A stretch of 64,000 bases of DNA from Tilletia caries (GCA_032718865.1 JALUTQ010000001.1:372001-436000), one strand, 5' to 3'; shown: positions 53,659-63,174, numbered from the stretch's first letter. The notes: generated from the sequence alone by a model not told the origin. Numbers and translations are program-made.

Positions 53659-53670
53659 GGTTATGAGCCC
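53659..53670 (+). other. Copia primer-binding site (half-tRNA iMet type)
   Basis: GGTTATGAGCCC is the reverse complement of GGGCTCATAACC, the anticodon loop and stem of eukaryotic initiator tRNA-Met. Priming from an internal tRNA fragment instead of the CCA end is known for Drosophila copia-type elements (established knowledge). Confidence 0.72.
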
Positions 53671-53692
53671 AGATACTCGAAGTGCGCCCATC

Positions 53693-54928
53693 ATGTCCTC
53701 AAACGAGCAAGCCACCGGATCCAGTCATCAGCGAGCCGACTCGTCTGCCTCGGGGACGCCTGAAGCGCAGGCCAGCCAGCTCGACATCGCGAACTTTGGT
53801 TCCTGGTTTGGTTCGCTCTCCGTGGAGGACAAGGCACGTGTTGCCAGCATGGCAATGAGCAGTCCGGAAGGAACTGGTCCCGTCGACAATGCCACGGGTC
53901 AGGCGGCGACGACTACGGCAGGTTCGGCTCTCCCTCCCCGTACTCATTCGGGTCTGGGTGTGCCGCCCTTGTCGGCATTCGTAGCGCCGCCCCCAGGGCC
54001 CCATGGCTCGGCGGTGTCATTCAATCCGTGGGTCAAGGCGGAGCCTGTTCATCAAGACCCTTATCCAGCTTATACGGAACGTCAGCACGGTCCCGAGACC
54101 TCTAGTGACCCGCACTACGTCCGCGGACCATTCGCCAATCAGCACCGTGCCGTAGGCGACATTCCGAAGCTGTGCGGACGCAAGAACTGGTTCTCCTGGA
54201 AGACCCTCTTCTTCTTTTCGATTCGACCCGTCAATGGCGCGATCGAGCACCTCACGAGCACGATCCCCAGCGACCAGTACTCATACTCTTTCGACATTCA
54301 TCTCGGAGAGCTGCTGGTTCGCACCATGGCTCTGGACCAGCTCGGCCCAGTCATGATGCTCATGAGCACAGGCGAGATGCGTGGATCAAAGCTCTACGAG
54401 AGCATTCGCAAGCCGTTCGAGCGCACCGACGCTGCGACGAGGGGACAGATTGAGTCCACGCTCACGGTACTCAAGCAAGGATCCCACACTGCTGCAGAGC
54501 TCAATCAGACTCTGACGCACCTGTTCGCCCAGGCACTCAACGCTGGCGTGTTCCTGGATGAAGAGCGCAAAATCCACTTCCTCTGCAAGTCGTTGCACCC
54601 CAAGTACGGACCATTCAACGGCCAGATCAACGCTATGGCTCGTCGCGGTTTGGTTCCGACTTACGAAGTGGCGATCGAGGACTTGTACGTGGAAGAAGGC
54701 CGACTCTGGCAAGAAGACGCCGAGTCACGCAAGGTCGACAGGAGCGCGCAAGCGTTTGCAGTCGCCTTGTATGGCGGAGCCCCTCAGCAGAACAGCGGTG
54801 GCCAGCAAGGATTGAAGAAGCAAGCCTTCAAAGGCAAGTGCTATCGATGCCAAAAGGTCGGGCACAAGCGATACAACTGCCCTAATCCTGCGGCAGATGG
54901 CGAAGCATCGGCGTCAAACAGCCAATAG
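53693..54928 (+). CDS. gag: Copia Gag
   Basis: Start taken at ATG 53693 (MSSNEQATGSSHQRADSS); an in-frame ATG at 53663 lies inside the primer-binding site and is less likely. 411 residues. The N-terminal 140 are Pro/Ser/Ala-rich. A Ty1/copia-type Gag core follows, with IPKLCGRKNWFSWKTLFFFS, LKQGSHTAAELNQTLTHLFA, and FLDEERKIHFLCKSLHPKYG. A single zinc knuckle CYRCQKVGHKRYNC (C-x2-C-x4-H-x4-C) sits just before the end (ASASNSQ, TAG). Confidence 0.9.
   Translation: MSSNEQATGSSHQRADSSASGTPEAQASQLDIANFGSWFGSLSVEDKARVASMAMSSPEGTGPVDNATGQAATTTAGSALPPRTHSGLGVPPLSAFVAPPPGPHGSAVSFNPWVKAEPVHQDPYPAYTERQHGPETSSDPHYVRGPFANQHRAVGDIPKLCGRKNWFSWKTLFFFSIRPVNGAIEHLTSTIPSDQYSYSFDIHLGELLVRTMALDQLGPVMMLMSTGEMRGSKLYESIRKPFERTDAATRGQIESTLTVLKQGSHTAAELNQTLTHLFAQALNAGVFLDEERKIHFLCKSLHPKYGPFNGQINAMARRGLVPTYEVAIEDLYVEEGRLWQEDAESRKVDRSAQAFAVALYGGAPQQNSGGQQGLKKQAFKGKCYRCQKVGHKRYNCPNPAADGEASASNSQ
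54926..54928 (+). other. In-frame TAG between copia gag and pol
   Basis: CAA TAG GAT: the frame stays open on the far side (DVGATISPAATATAYCTGAG and on) right into the protease active site WILDSGATHHM. So only this stop separates Gag from protease-integrase, as expected for readthrough or a single nonsense change. Confidence 0.85.
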
Positions 54929-56566
54929 GATGTCGGAGCGACGATCAGCCCAGCAGCAACAGCAACAGCTTACTGTACAGGAGCTGGGCCGTCGCTCATA
55001 CATAAAGAGTGGCACTGGATATTGGATTCGGGTGCGACGCACCACATGGTTCCGTCGAAGGACATCATCACGGAATTCTCGAGCGATGCACCTGTTCAAG
55101 CAGTCAAGGTAGCAGACGGTGCATTCCTCGATGTACTCGGACACGGAGCGGTTACATTCTCTGTGGGTACGAGTGGCAGAAGGACGACCACGCTTATGGG
55201 CGTTCTTTGGGTCCCCGGGTTAGCAGTGAGCCTGCTCTCGGTCCCAACCTTACAACGGCAGGGCGGAATCAAGGTGACCTTTGATGAGAAAGGCGCGGTG
55301 ATCACCGACTCTGCAGGCAACCAGCTTCGTGCATGGCTGGATGCGGCAGCGGGCGTCAGCGTCATCAAAGCGCGGACCTCGGCCGGGACCTCATCAGCGA
55401 TGGTCTTGGCGGCAGAAGCATTGGCAGGGTCATTCCCTGTAGGCGGCAGCGAGCGTGAGGCCACGATGGAGTCGCTCTTCACAGGTGGCAGCTCGGTCGA
55501 GCCGGAGGCTGCGGTGCAGCAAGATTTGCGAAATGAATCTGTTGGCACCGACGCAGATCCGACCTCGGCGGCAGATCAGCAGCAACTCATTGTGCGGGGT
55601 GTGCTGGCACTGATTCTTTTGTGGCACAGACGACTAGGCCACGCCGGCGTCAAAGCAATTAGGCAGTTAGCGCGGGTCGCTAGCTACCTGAAGATTCCCT
55701 ACAAGCAAGTCGAACGACTATACCGAGCGATGCAAGTCTGCGATACGTGCGTCGAGACCAAGATGGCACGTTTGCCATTCCCACACTCTTTGCACCGATC
55801 TCTCGTTGTTCTCGAACTCGTATTCGTTGACCTGCTCGGCCCAGTCAGCACTACGAGCCCATTCTCGTATGTGATGGTCATAGTCGACGACTTTTCTCGG
55901 AAGGCTTGGGGGGTGGTCCTTTCATCCAAATCACAGGCGTTCGAGCGCCTGAAGGAATGGACCAAACAGCAGGAGGTCCAAACGGAGAAGAAGCTGAAGA
56001 CTCTTCGTTCGGACGGCGGTGGCGAGTTCTCATCCCACGCGATGCAAGATTGGGTGCTGGAGCAAGGAATCACTCGACAGATCACGGCTCCATACACCAG
56101 CGTCCAGAACGGAATCGTCGAGCGCATCAACCGCACGCTCCAGGATCGCATGCGGTCGATGATGCTCTCAGCCAAGGCGTTAGCAGAGTTCTGGGTCCTC
56201 GCGTTCATGGCCGCCATCTATCAGTACAACAGGACACCTAGCACGGCCATCGGTGGAGCCCTTCCTGAGACCAAATGGTTGGGCAAGCCGGCGGATCTCT
56301 CGATGCTACGGGTCTGGGGATGTGTGGCGTGGGTCAAGATTCATCCGGCCCAACGCGAGGACGGCAAGCACTTGTCTGCTCGAGCAGCGCGAGGCATGTT
56401 CTTAGGCTACTCGACAGAGCATAAGACGTGGCTGGTGTGGACCCCTGGCAATACGGGAAAGCAGTTTCGGCATTCTCGCGATGTTCGGTTTGACGAGAAT
56501 CGGAACTATTGGGACATCGTCCTCAGTAGGCAGCGAACGGAGGTTTTTCGGCCCGGAGGAGCCTGA
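54929..56566 (+). CDS. pol: Copia protease and integrase
   Basis: No own ATG near the start; the frame continues from gag after the TAG. The protease has HWILDSGATHHM (catalytic DSG), VLGHGAVTF and VLWVPGLAVSLLSVPTL. The integrase zinc site is LWHRRLGHAGVKAI with VCDTCVETKM. The core has LVFVDLLGPVST (Asp), TLRSDGGGEFSS (Asp) and VQNGIVERINRTLQ (Glu), then FWVLAFMAAIYQYNRTPS and WGCVAWVKIHPAQR. The frame ends at TGA 56564-56566 just after a T5 run where the RT frame takes over. Confidence 0.9.
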   Translation, partial: DVGATISPAATATAYCTGAGPSLIHKEWHWILDSGATHHMVPSKDIITEFSSDAPVQAVKVADGAFLDVLGHGAVTFSVGTSGRRTTTLMGVLWVPGLAVSLLSVPTLQRQGGIKVTFDEKGAVITDSAGNQLRAWLDAAAGVSVIKARTSAGTSSAMVLAAEALAGSFPVGGSEREATMESLFTGGSSVEPEAAVQQDLRNESVGTDADPTSAADQQQLIVRGVLALILLWHRRLGHAGVKAIRQLARVASYLKIPYKQVERLYRAMQVCDTCVETKMARLPFPHSLHRSLVVLELVFVDLLGPVSTTSPFSYVMVIVDDFSRKAWGVVLSSKSQAFERLKEWTKQQEVQTEKKLKTLRSDGGGEFSSHAMQDWVLEQGITRQITAPYTSVQNGIVERINRTLQDRMRSMMLSAKALAEFWVLAFMAAIYQYNRTPSTAIGGALPETKWLGKPADLSMLRVWGCVAWVKIHPAQREDGKHLSARAARGMFLGYSTEHKTWLVWTPGNTGKQFRHSRDVRFDENRNYWDIVLSRQRTEVFRPGGA

Positions 56567-58757
56567 AGAGGTGGACTGGCACGAGGTCACGGGCGAGGAC
56601 CCTAAAACGATCAACGTTGACACGTACCTCGGTTCAAACGCAGCACCTCCACCAGCTCACGAATCCGGCCCAGTCGTTCATCAACCACCAACGCAGCAGG
56701 ACGACCAGGTATCGGTGGGAGCACATGGGACTGTCGACCTACAGGATGCGGTTTCGGTGGGAGCACCATCCGAAGCTCTGGATGATCTCATGTACGACCT
56801 CCCTTTGACCGATCTGCTCGCTTCTCCCATTCGCAATCAAGAACCACCGATGCTGCTTGACCTCATGCGTGATACGCCTGAGCTCGAACCGATCAGAAAC
56901 GCAGTGCGGGCGCCAACACCAGCAACAGCCTTCTTACCGCCTTCTCAGCCTGCGTTTGAAGAAGACAGGTCAGAGCCGCCAGAGGCACCTTTACGCTCGG
57001 CCCGCTATCTTCGGGCTGAGGCACGGGAGATTCGGAGCCAAGGCCTAGCGAAGACGGTTGTAGGCGCCGACAAGATCTTTGGGCAGGCGCTGTCCTCGGT
57101 GGCAAGCTCAAGAATGCGGACCAGCGCAGACGGTCTCATGCTTGAGCCAACGTTCAGGCACGAAGCAAGGCAGCGATCAGACTGGGGCAAGTGGAAGGAA
57201 GCGGAGAACGAGCAGCTGAAGGCGTTGGAGGAGATGCAGACGTGGAAGGTCATCGAGCTTCCGAAAGGAAAGGCGTCGATTGGGTGTCGTTGGGTGTACA
57301 AGCTCAAGCTGGACGAAGACGGCAATGCGAGCAGGTACAAGGCGAGGTTGGTGGCGCAAGGGTTTTCGCAGGTACCAGGCCGCGACTACACCGAGACATA
57401 TGCACCAACAGCTCGAATGGACACCGTGCGATTAGTCCTCACCATCTGCGCACAGCACGACCTCATCGTGCACCAAATGGATGTCGTCGTCGCGTACCTC
57501 CAAGGCCATCTCAAGGACGAGATCTACATGCGCCTTCCCCCGGAATATGCAGAACGAGCCGGTGCGGTCGGTAACAACCTGGTCCTCAAGCTTCTGCGTC
57601 CCTTATACGGACTCAAGCAGGCGGGAAAGGTTTGGAACGACAAGTTGCACAGCATTCTGATGGCTCGGGGGTTCAAGCGATGTGTGGCTGATCGATGCTT
57701 ATACATTCGGTACAGCAAAGGTGGAAAGCCAATCATCGTTTTGGTCTACGTTGATGACTTATTGGTTTGTGCACCAACAGACGACATCATGGTGTCTGAA
57801 AAGGCATACTTGTCAAGTCAAGTCGACATTGTCGATGGCGGACCGGTTCGACACTTTCTCGGAATCAAAATCACCAAGAACAAGGAAACCGGCGCAATTC
57901 ACCTCTCCCAGAAGGCATACATCGAAGCAACTCTCGCTCGTTTTGGTCTCGATCGCAGCACGGGCAGCAAGACCCCTTTGCCGCTCAAGATCCCGCCACG
58001 TTCGAAGCCAGACTCGGAGAACATGGAGGACCCCCTCTTCGACCCTGATCGCACCAAGGGATACGCTCAGCGGACCGGCTGCATCAAGTGGATTGCGTTC
58101 ATAACGCGACCGGACTTGATTTTTGCAGCCAATCTGCTTGGTCGATTCCAGTCAGCGCCATCTGAGGAACACGAGGAGCTAGTGACCCAAGTCCTACGGT
58201 ATCTTCGGAAGACGGCGGATCACGAGCTTGTCTTGCACCCTGACCGGCGACGTCTACCTGTGCTTACAGGTTTCTGCGATGCTGATTACGCAGGAGATCT
58301 AGACACACGCAGGAGCACGACTGGCTTTGTCTATTACGTCTACGGTAACCCGGTCACATGGTCATCAAGACTCCAACCTACGGTCGCTCTCAGTACGACA
58401 GAGGCGGAATACATGGCTCTGTGCGAGGGAATGCGGGAAGGACTGTGGCTCAAGACGATACTCGAAGAACTGGGACTGTGGGAGGCAGGCCAGCGGATCC
58501 CCCTCCGTACCGACAATGAGGGATGCCGAGCATTGGCCCTCAACCCAGACGACCACCGGAGGACGAAACATATCGACATCCAGTACCACGCGGTGCAGGA
58601 GGCGGTGGAGAGTGGTCGGTTGGAAGTCGACAGGGTGGATACGGCGGAGAATCCGGCCGACGTATGCACGAAGGCATTTACAGGTGTAAAGCTGCATGAC
58701 GCCCGACTCAGACTGCACGTCCTGCCGCCCAACTTCACACAACCATCGGAACCTTGA
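56544..58757 (+). CDS. pol: Copia reverse transcriptase and RNase H
   Basis: Frame -1 relative to integrase. It is open upstream to 56481, but meaningful sequence starts at about 56544 with FFGPEEPEEVDWHEV. An acidic/Pro linker precedes RT. RT motifs: WKVIELPKGKASIGCRWVYK, YKARLVAQGFSQVPGRDYTE, HQMDVVVAYLQGHLKDEIYM, LRPLYGLKQAGKVWNDKL and catalytic VLVYVDDLLVCAP. RNase H: GFCDADYAGDLDTRRSTTGF, LSTTEAEYMALCEGMREGLW and RTKHIDIQYHAVQEAVESG with DTAENPADVCTKAF. No internal stops. A one-base indel in T5 (56544-56548) or -1 slippage would join it to the integrase. Confidence 0.92.
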   Translation, partial: FFGPEEPEEVDWHEVTGEDPKTINVDTYLGSNAAPPPAHESGPVVHQPPTQQDDQVSVGAHGTVDLQDAVSVGAPSEALDDLMYDLPLTDLLASPIRNQEPPMLLDLMRDTPELEPIRNAVRAPTPATAFLPPSQPAFEEDRSEPPEAPLRSARYLRAEAREIRSQGLAKTVVGADKIFGQALSSVASSRMRTSADGLMLEPTFRHEARQRSDWGKWKEAENEQLKALEEMQTWKVIELPKGKASIGCRWVYKLKLDEDGNASRYKARLVAQGFSQVPGRDYTETYAPTARMDTVRLVLTICAQHDLIVHQMDVVVAYLQGHLKDEIYMRLPPEYAERAGAVGNNLVLKLLRPLYGLKQAGKVWNDKLHSILMARGFKRCVADRCLYIRYSKGGKPIIVLVYVDDLLVCAPTDDIMVSEKAYLSSQVDIVDGGPVRHFLGIKITKNKETGAIHLSQKAYIEATLARFGLDRSTGSKTPLPLKIPPRSKPDSENMEDPLFDPDRTKGYAQRTGCIKWIAFITRPDLIFAANLLGRFQSAPSEEHEELVTQVLRYLRKTADHELVLHPDRRRLPVLTGFCDADYAGDLDTRRSTTGFVYYVYGNPVTWSSRLQPTVALSTTEAEYMALCEGMREGLWLKTILEELGLWEAGQRIPLRTDNEGCRALALNPDDHRRTKHIDIQYHAVQEAVESGRLEVDRVDTAENPADVCTKAFTGVKLHDARLRLHVLPPNFTQPSEP

Positions 58758-58797
58758 TCAAGTGGGACCATGGCAACTGGGAGCGGACAGCCACTTC

Positions 58798-58807
58798 GAG
58801 GTGGGAG
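58798..58807 (+). other. Copia polypurine tract
   Basis: GAGGTGGGAG directly before the 3' LTR start AGTTGTGAG. Confidence 0.75.
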
Positions 58808-59106
58808 AGTTGTGAGACGGCACTGGCCACCGGCAGACACGGGGTGTCCGGGTGACTGGGAAGTGCCGGAGTGTCAAGCTGCTGTCCTATGTCCGCGTGG
58901 CAGCAGTGAGGGAAGAAGAAAATCTTCTTCGCGTTCACTCTGTACTTAGCTACCACTACCTTTTTCTCAATCATACACCTGCTTCAGCTGGTAACAAGAC
59001 TCATATTGCGCATAGCACCCATTCAACCATACAAGAAGGTGAGTGGGCGCGTCCCTTACCGTTGGAGTCCGGGCTGGGAGCTCACGCTCGACCCCTTCTC
59101 ACAACT
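58808..59106 (+). repeat. Copia 3' LTR
   Basis: 299 bp, apparently identical to 53360-53658 over its whole length. It is followed by the CGGCG duplication. Confidence 0.9.
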
Positions 59107-59290
59107 CGGCGCACGTTCTAGGAGATACCTATATATAGAGTTATGCATTGAAGGCCATTATTAGCAGGATACATATAGCGATCTTAGCAAGTACCGACGT
59201 CCACCCATTGGCTCCGGGTGAGTCGGGATGACGGGATCATCAAATACAATCGTCGTGAAGGCGACGCGACGGCAGCGGCGACTGAACGAT
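59107..59290. other. Spacer between copia and foldback element
   Basis: Starts with the right CGGCG target duplication (59107-59111). It also holds GGCGACGCGACGGCAGCGGC near 59258-59277, which may be a decayed outer extension of the foldback arm. No gene. Confidence 0.4.
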
Positions 59291-59754
59291 GCAGCTGCCT
59301 ATCAAGAAAACTCTGGGCACGTGACTTTGATTGATTGATCAATCTTTGATCAATCTTTCTTTTACGCGTGCGTACGTCATTGCTTTATATTCAACTCAAA
59401 ACTGGGACCGACATCAACCAACTCACCACTATAGACGAGTGGTTAGAACAATGGATTAAATCTGTACAGGTCACCTGTTCGAATCAGAGCTTTGCTCTTT
59501 TTTTCTTTGCCAACTTCCTTTTTATTTTATTTTTTGCGGTTAGAATACGTGGTTGAAGGGTTAGAAGGAGACTGGTTAGAGTTGGGGTTAGGGGTTAGAG
59601 TTAGTGGGTGCGTAAGCACCCGTTAGAAAAGGTTGGATTGTCTTTGCGTTTTGGGGAAGAGGGTTAGAAGGGGGGGTCCGGGGGGTCTTCCCCCGGCCCG
59701 AAGTTCCGATGGTCGTACTGCCACGTGCCCAGAGTTTTCTTGATAGGCAGCTGC
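59291..59754. mobile_element. Foldback/MITE element with 33-bp inverted repeats
   Basis: Arms 59291-59323 and 59722-59754 are perfect inverted copies over 33 bases (outer end GCAGCTGCCTATCAAGAAAA, inner end CTCTGGGCACGTG). Weak similarity may continue outward. The interior has no coding capacity but holds a tRNA-like Pol III promoter with T-run (59432-59504), GGGGTTAGGGGTTAGAGTTA near 59575-59605, a perfect hairpin GGGTGCGTAAGCACCC near 59605-59623 and a G-rich palindromic patch near 59668-59700. No clear target duplication was found. It is probably a non-autonomous DNA element; the transposon family is unknown. Confidence 0.7.
59432..59504 (+). other. tRNA-like Pol III promoter with terminator
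   Basis: A-box-like TAGACGAGTGG (59432-59442) and B-box-like CTGTTCGAATCAG (59475-59487; core GTTCGAATC) are about 35 bases apart, as in a tRNA without a long variable arm. A T7 run at 59498-59504 would stop Pol III. The D-arm part (GAGTGGTTAGAAC) and T-loop (TTCGAAT) are tRNA-like, but stems pair poorly (T stem 3 of 5), so I read it as a decayed tRNA or tRNA-derived sequence, not a functional tRNA gene. Confidence 0.5.
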
Positions 59755-60222
59755 GGACGTTGCGGCGACTACCACCGGCTATTTATTCATTGGGATGAGA
59801 AATTACCATGCACGCGCTAGCGTTCCCGAATGAAATGAAGGCAAGTGAACACCGAAAGCAATCGAAATCGAGCAAGTGGACGCCTGACTTTTTGCGCGCG
59901 CTCGCGCGGCGCGCCTGTCACTCTAATCTCGACACGCTCTAGGCACTATGTATGTACTACTACTTCGCGTTCACGTCCACGCACGTTCTTTCATGCAGGA
60001 CCCCCACTAATGGTCGGTCTATACTCGCTATACGCTGCTGTGATCTCTCGTACTCGACTAACTGTGATCTCTTTGCATCAAGCTCTGTTCGTATAAATAC
60101 CATCTGACCTTGCTGACTTCTTCCCAGCTTTCCCCTCCCGCTTTGCCCAGTCTTCCCTCAACACGGCTTCTCTGTAGCACCCTTCGCGCCGCACCCGCCC
60201 ATCCGCCCAGCGAGTTGTCAAG
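59755..60222 (+). promoter_or_regulatory. Promoter region of MFS-type transporter
   Basis: TATAAATA at about 60092-60099 lies 125 bases before the ATG at 60223, followed by a CT-rich leader (CTTTCCCCTCCCGCTTTGCC). GC-rich palindromic words (GCGCGCTCGCGCGGCGCGCC) at about 59896-59915 are noted. No other gene. Confidence 0.6.
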
Positions 60223-62029
60223 ATGCTTCAATTCTGGAGTGCCTTCACCGCCTCACAAAGACGAAACATAGCCTTTTATGTCTTGGTGAGTGTCCATCTA
60301 TCGTACAGCTTTTTCGCAGGTCACCCCGCTTACCGATTCCTCTTCGCTCGCAGGGTATCATGTGCTATAAGTTCGCGCTTGAGTACTACAACGGGTGAGT
60401 TTCTCGCCACCTTGAAGCTCGGGCTTCTGTCCGCAGACCACGCTTACTGACTTCCTCTTGTTTTCCCCGCAGTGCCTTCATCACACTTGCCAACGAGCGG
60501 TTCGCCAAAGACAAATATCAGAAGATCGGTATCCTCACAGGCATCAACTACGCCGCCCAGGGTATAGGATCAATACTTATCTCCCCCCTCATCAAGCGGT
60601 ACCCCACCCGATCGGTCCTGTCCTTGGCCGTTCTCGGTTTCGCGATCATCTCTGCCATCCTGCTGATCACCGATGCTGCCACCGGCGGGCAGCCCCGAAC
60701 GATGCGAACCGATGGCAAAGACTTCTACGGAAAATACGACCCAAACCTGATGTTCCCGATCTTTGCGCTCTCCGGTATCTCCTACGGCATGGTTGAGCTT
60801 ATCCGTCGGGTGATTCCCCGTGACATCGTCGGTGGCGACGTTCACCGTCTGAGAAAGATGGACGCCTTCGTGCACGTCGTTTACGAAATTGCTGGTACCG
60901 CCGGTGCTTTCACTTCCACCGCCCTGATCGGCAAGCTCGGCTACAATTACTCGTTTGCGCTCTCGCCACCTCTCTTCGCCCTCGCCGCTCTCCTTTGGAC
61001 CTTTATCTCCACTCTCGGCCACACTGGTGCTTCTCATAGGGCCGCTCTCAAGCAGATCGAGCACTCCCAGATCGTCGCGGCTGCACCCGGCTACTTCATC
61101 CAGATCGTGTCCGGTCTCCGTGCCTTCGCCAAGGCCTTCTACGTCGGTGCCTACATCATCTTCTCCAGGCGCAGTCTGATCTGGCTGGTGCCATCCTACA
61201 CACTCGCTCTTTACGGCCACCGTTACCTCGAGAACGTTCTCGCTCCCATCGTCGCCAAGCAGGTCCTTGGTGTCTCATCATACTCCCAGATCATGGTTGG
61301 TGGCTCCAATTTCGGCGAACTGTGCGGTTCCATGTCGGTGATGTTCTTCACTAACAGCGTACCGACACCGATGCCCTGGCTTCGTCTCGACGCCGTCCTG
61401 CTCATGCTCGTCTGGGTCCTGCCTTACATCAAACTCGAGACCAACAATGTTGCATCCGCATGGCGCCTCGCCGGCATCTTCCTCCCCGTCTCCTACGGCT
61501 GGGCTGCCGGTGACGTCTCCCTGGCTGCTTACATTCAGTCCACGCTCGCAAGGATGGAGTCGACCGACCGCGTGAGTGTTACCAGCATCTTTTACTTCTA
61601 GACTGTTTTGATATTGACACCTTTATTTTTCCCACCATACAGGATGTCTCTGCCCTTGGTGCCGTCATGGCCTTCCTCTACGTTCTCTACATCGTCATCT
61701 ACGCCCTCGTCTCCACCTTCCTCGGTCGATGGGTCGACTCACAGATCAACGGTGCCGTGGGCGCTGCAGCCGTCGGACCCGCCAAGAAAGCGCTCGTATA
61801 CGTCGCCGGTGTTCACTTCACCATCCTGGCCGCCATCATCATTGCCTCGACCTTCATCCCCCGCGGTGCTCTCGCCTTCAACCCTAAGCCCGAAGGCGAC
61901 CTGGCCACTCCTACCGACGAAGAGGTCGAAATGGCCCGGAACGGCTCGGAGGCGAGCGATGAGTACGACCTCAAGGAGGGCATCAGCAAGCGACATGGCG
62001 CCAAGGACGACGTCACAGCTGGCATGTGA
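60223..62029 (+). CDS. MFS-type multi-pass transporter, substrate unknown
   Basis: Four exons: 60223-60285, 60354-60394, 60473-61571 and 61643-62029, giving 529 residues. About ten to twelve hydrophobic segments are present. Features I associate with a widespread fungal MFS-like group are YVLGIMCYKFALEYYNGAFI, RFAKDKYQKIGILTGINYAA, SGISYGMVELIRRVIPRDIV, GGDVHRLRKMDAFVHVVYEI, AGTAGAFTSTALIGKLGYNY and LENVLAPIVAKQVLGVSSYS. The C-terminal 50 residues are polar and acidic (EGDLATPTDEEVEMARNGSE), a likely cytosolic tail. Substrate and membrane are unknown. TATAAATA lies upstream. Phases agree at all junctions. Confidence 0.85.
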
Positions 62030-62886
62030 TCGCGTTCTCTCCTGCCCCGACCCACCTCCGACTTCTGATCTACCCTTTTCACAACACCCTTCATCGATAC
62101 CTTGCCCCGAGCACTCGGCCCTTCGGCCATCACGACTCTCTACTCGGCCTTCTTCTCATCAGCTTCCCGGACTTGTTTTTTACGCACTCGTCACGAACCT
62201 TAGGGCTTCTTTACACTGTCTGTGCTCCTATCAGACGCACTCAATACTGTACTTTTAGCACAATTTCCCCCTTCCTGTTCCGCTTCTCTTCCAACCCCCC
62301 GCCCCCTCCACGATGCTTCTGCCATACTGCCATAGAAGGACAATACATTTACCATATCCAACACGAAGGAAGGCGGGAGAGGGGGATTGCAGCAGGCGAC
62401 CGAGCCAGGCAGACTCGCGCCTCCGATGCGCCGCCCTCATGAAGCTGGACTGGTGGAGGCATTTCACAGGAACGAGAACCATCACCGCGCACATCTCAGA
62501 TGGGAGTCGAAAACACCTTTGCAGCGATGCCCTATTTATTTCTGACTATCCTAGCTGCTCCGCGTCTCGTTTACATCTGTGGCAATCAGGCGGTGTCGGA
62601 GACGACCAAGTTATGTCAACTCCAGGTCCAACCGGCCTCCAGTGGCACTTGCGCTTGCCTAGTACGAAGGTGCTGGTCGATTGTCGACAAAACGAAGCAC
62701 AGCGTCGGCTCCTTGCGACCCCTCGCCCTCAGAAGAATCAGGCCAGTACAGGCGTGCCTTGAAATGGGCATGTTATCTTGAGATTGAGCGTCTGACAGCT
62801 GTCGGAAGGGAAACTTTGGCATGAACCAGAAGCTCCCTCTCATGTTCGCTGTTGGACTTTTGACTAAGGCAAGCCACGCGGTCCAA
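62030..62886. other. Intergenic downstream of transporter
   Basis: 3' flank of the transporter. A plus-strand frame at 62500-62781 begins with a hydrophobic, signal-like stretch (MPYLFLTILAAPRLVYICGN) and has a few Cys, but no promoter or splice support; I do not call it a gene. Confidence 0.35.
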
Positions 62887-63113
62887 TGTATTCGTATCGA
62901 GGCCTTGGTAATCTCGCGGAGAGATGCTGAGAAGGTAATACGAATGCCTGATGTTCTGCCTAGATTGAGCGGTGGTCTGGGTCTGCTAAGGGTCTCTTAT
63001 ATACTGTGTGTGCTAGTGGTCTGTGCGTCTTTCCAGAGGTTTCCACCGCCCACGCCGTGTGAGAGTCCGGCGCCATATGAGATTTCCATACCATTCGCCG
63101 ATGGTCTCCAACA
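62887..63113 (-). repeat. Putative copia LTR (second element)
   Basis: On the minus strand a segment begins TGTTGGAGACC right after a purine tract GGTGGGAG and ends near GAATACA. It contains ACAGTATATAAGAGACC (TATA) as an LTR promoter would. It lies directly downstream of the RNase H stop at 63175. No second LTR copy is in the window, so limits are provisional. Confidence 0.45.
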
Positions 63114-63174
63114 CTCCCACCATGGCGCCGTGGCCGAACCGCCTCCTTCCAACACCCAAGCCCCGTCACCCCGA

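Larger units (their letters stand above)
53360..59106 (+). mobile_element. Ty1/copia LTR retrotransposon, recent insertion
   Basis: 5747 bases on the plus strand. LTRs of 299 bp (53360-53658 and 58808-59106) look identical by eye, beginning AGTTGTGAG and ending CTCACAACT. CGGCG flanks both ends. Directly after the 5' LTR lies GGTTATGAGCCC, complementary to the initiator-tRNA anticodon arm; GAGGTGGGAG before the 3' LTR is the polypurine tract. Gag (53693-54928) and protease-integrase share one frame separated by a TAG (54926-54928). RT-RNase H is in another frame after a T5 run at 56544-56548. Integrase before RT is the copia order. The insertion lies about 285 bases after the Prp5 stop. Confidence 0.93.

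Noticed and set aside
59432..59504. Functional tRNA gene
   Set aside because: A and B boxes and a T-run are present, but acceptor, anticodon and T stems do not pair properly; kept only as tRNA-like.
59575..59605. Telomeric repeat tract
   Set aside because: Only two TTAGGG-like units with imperfect neighbours, inside a foldback element and followed by ordinary genes.
60570..61220. Minus-strand open frame opposite the MFS-type transporter
   Set aside because: Shadow of the membrane-protein codons; charged, no family, no promoter.
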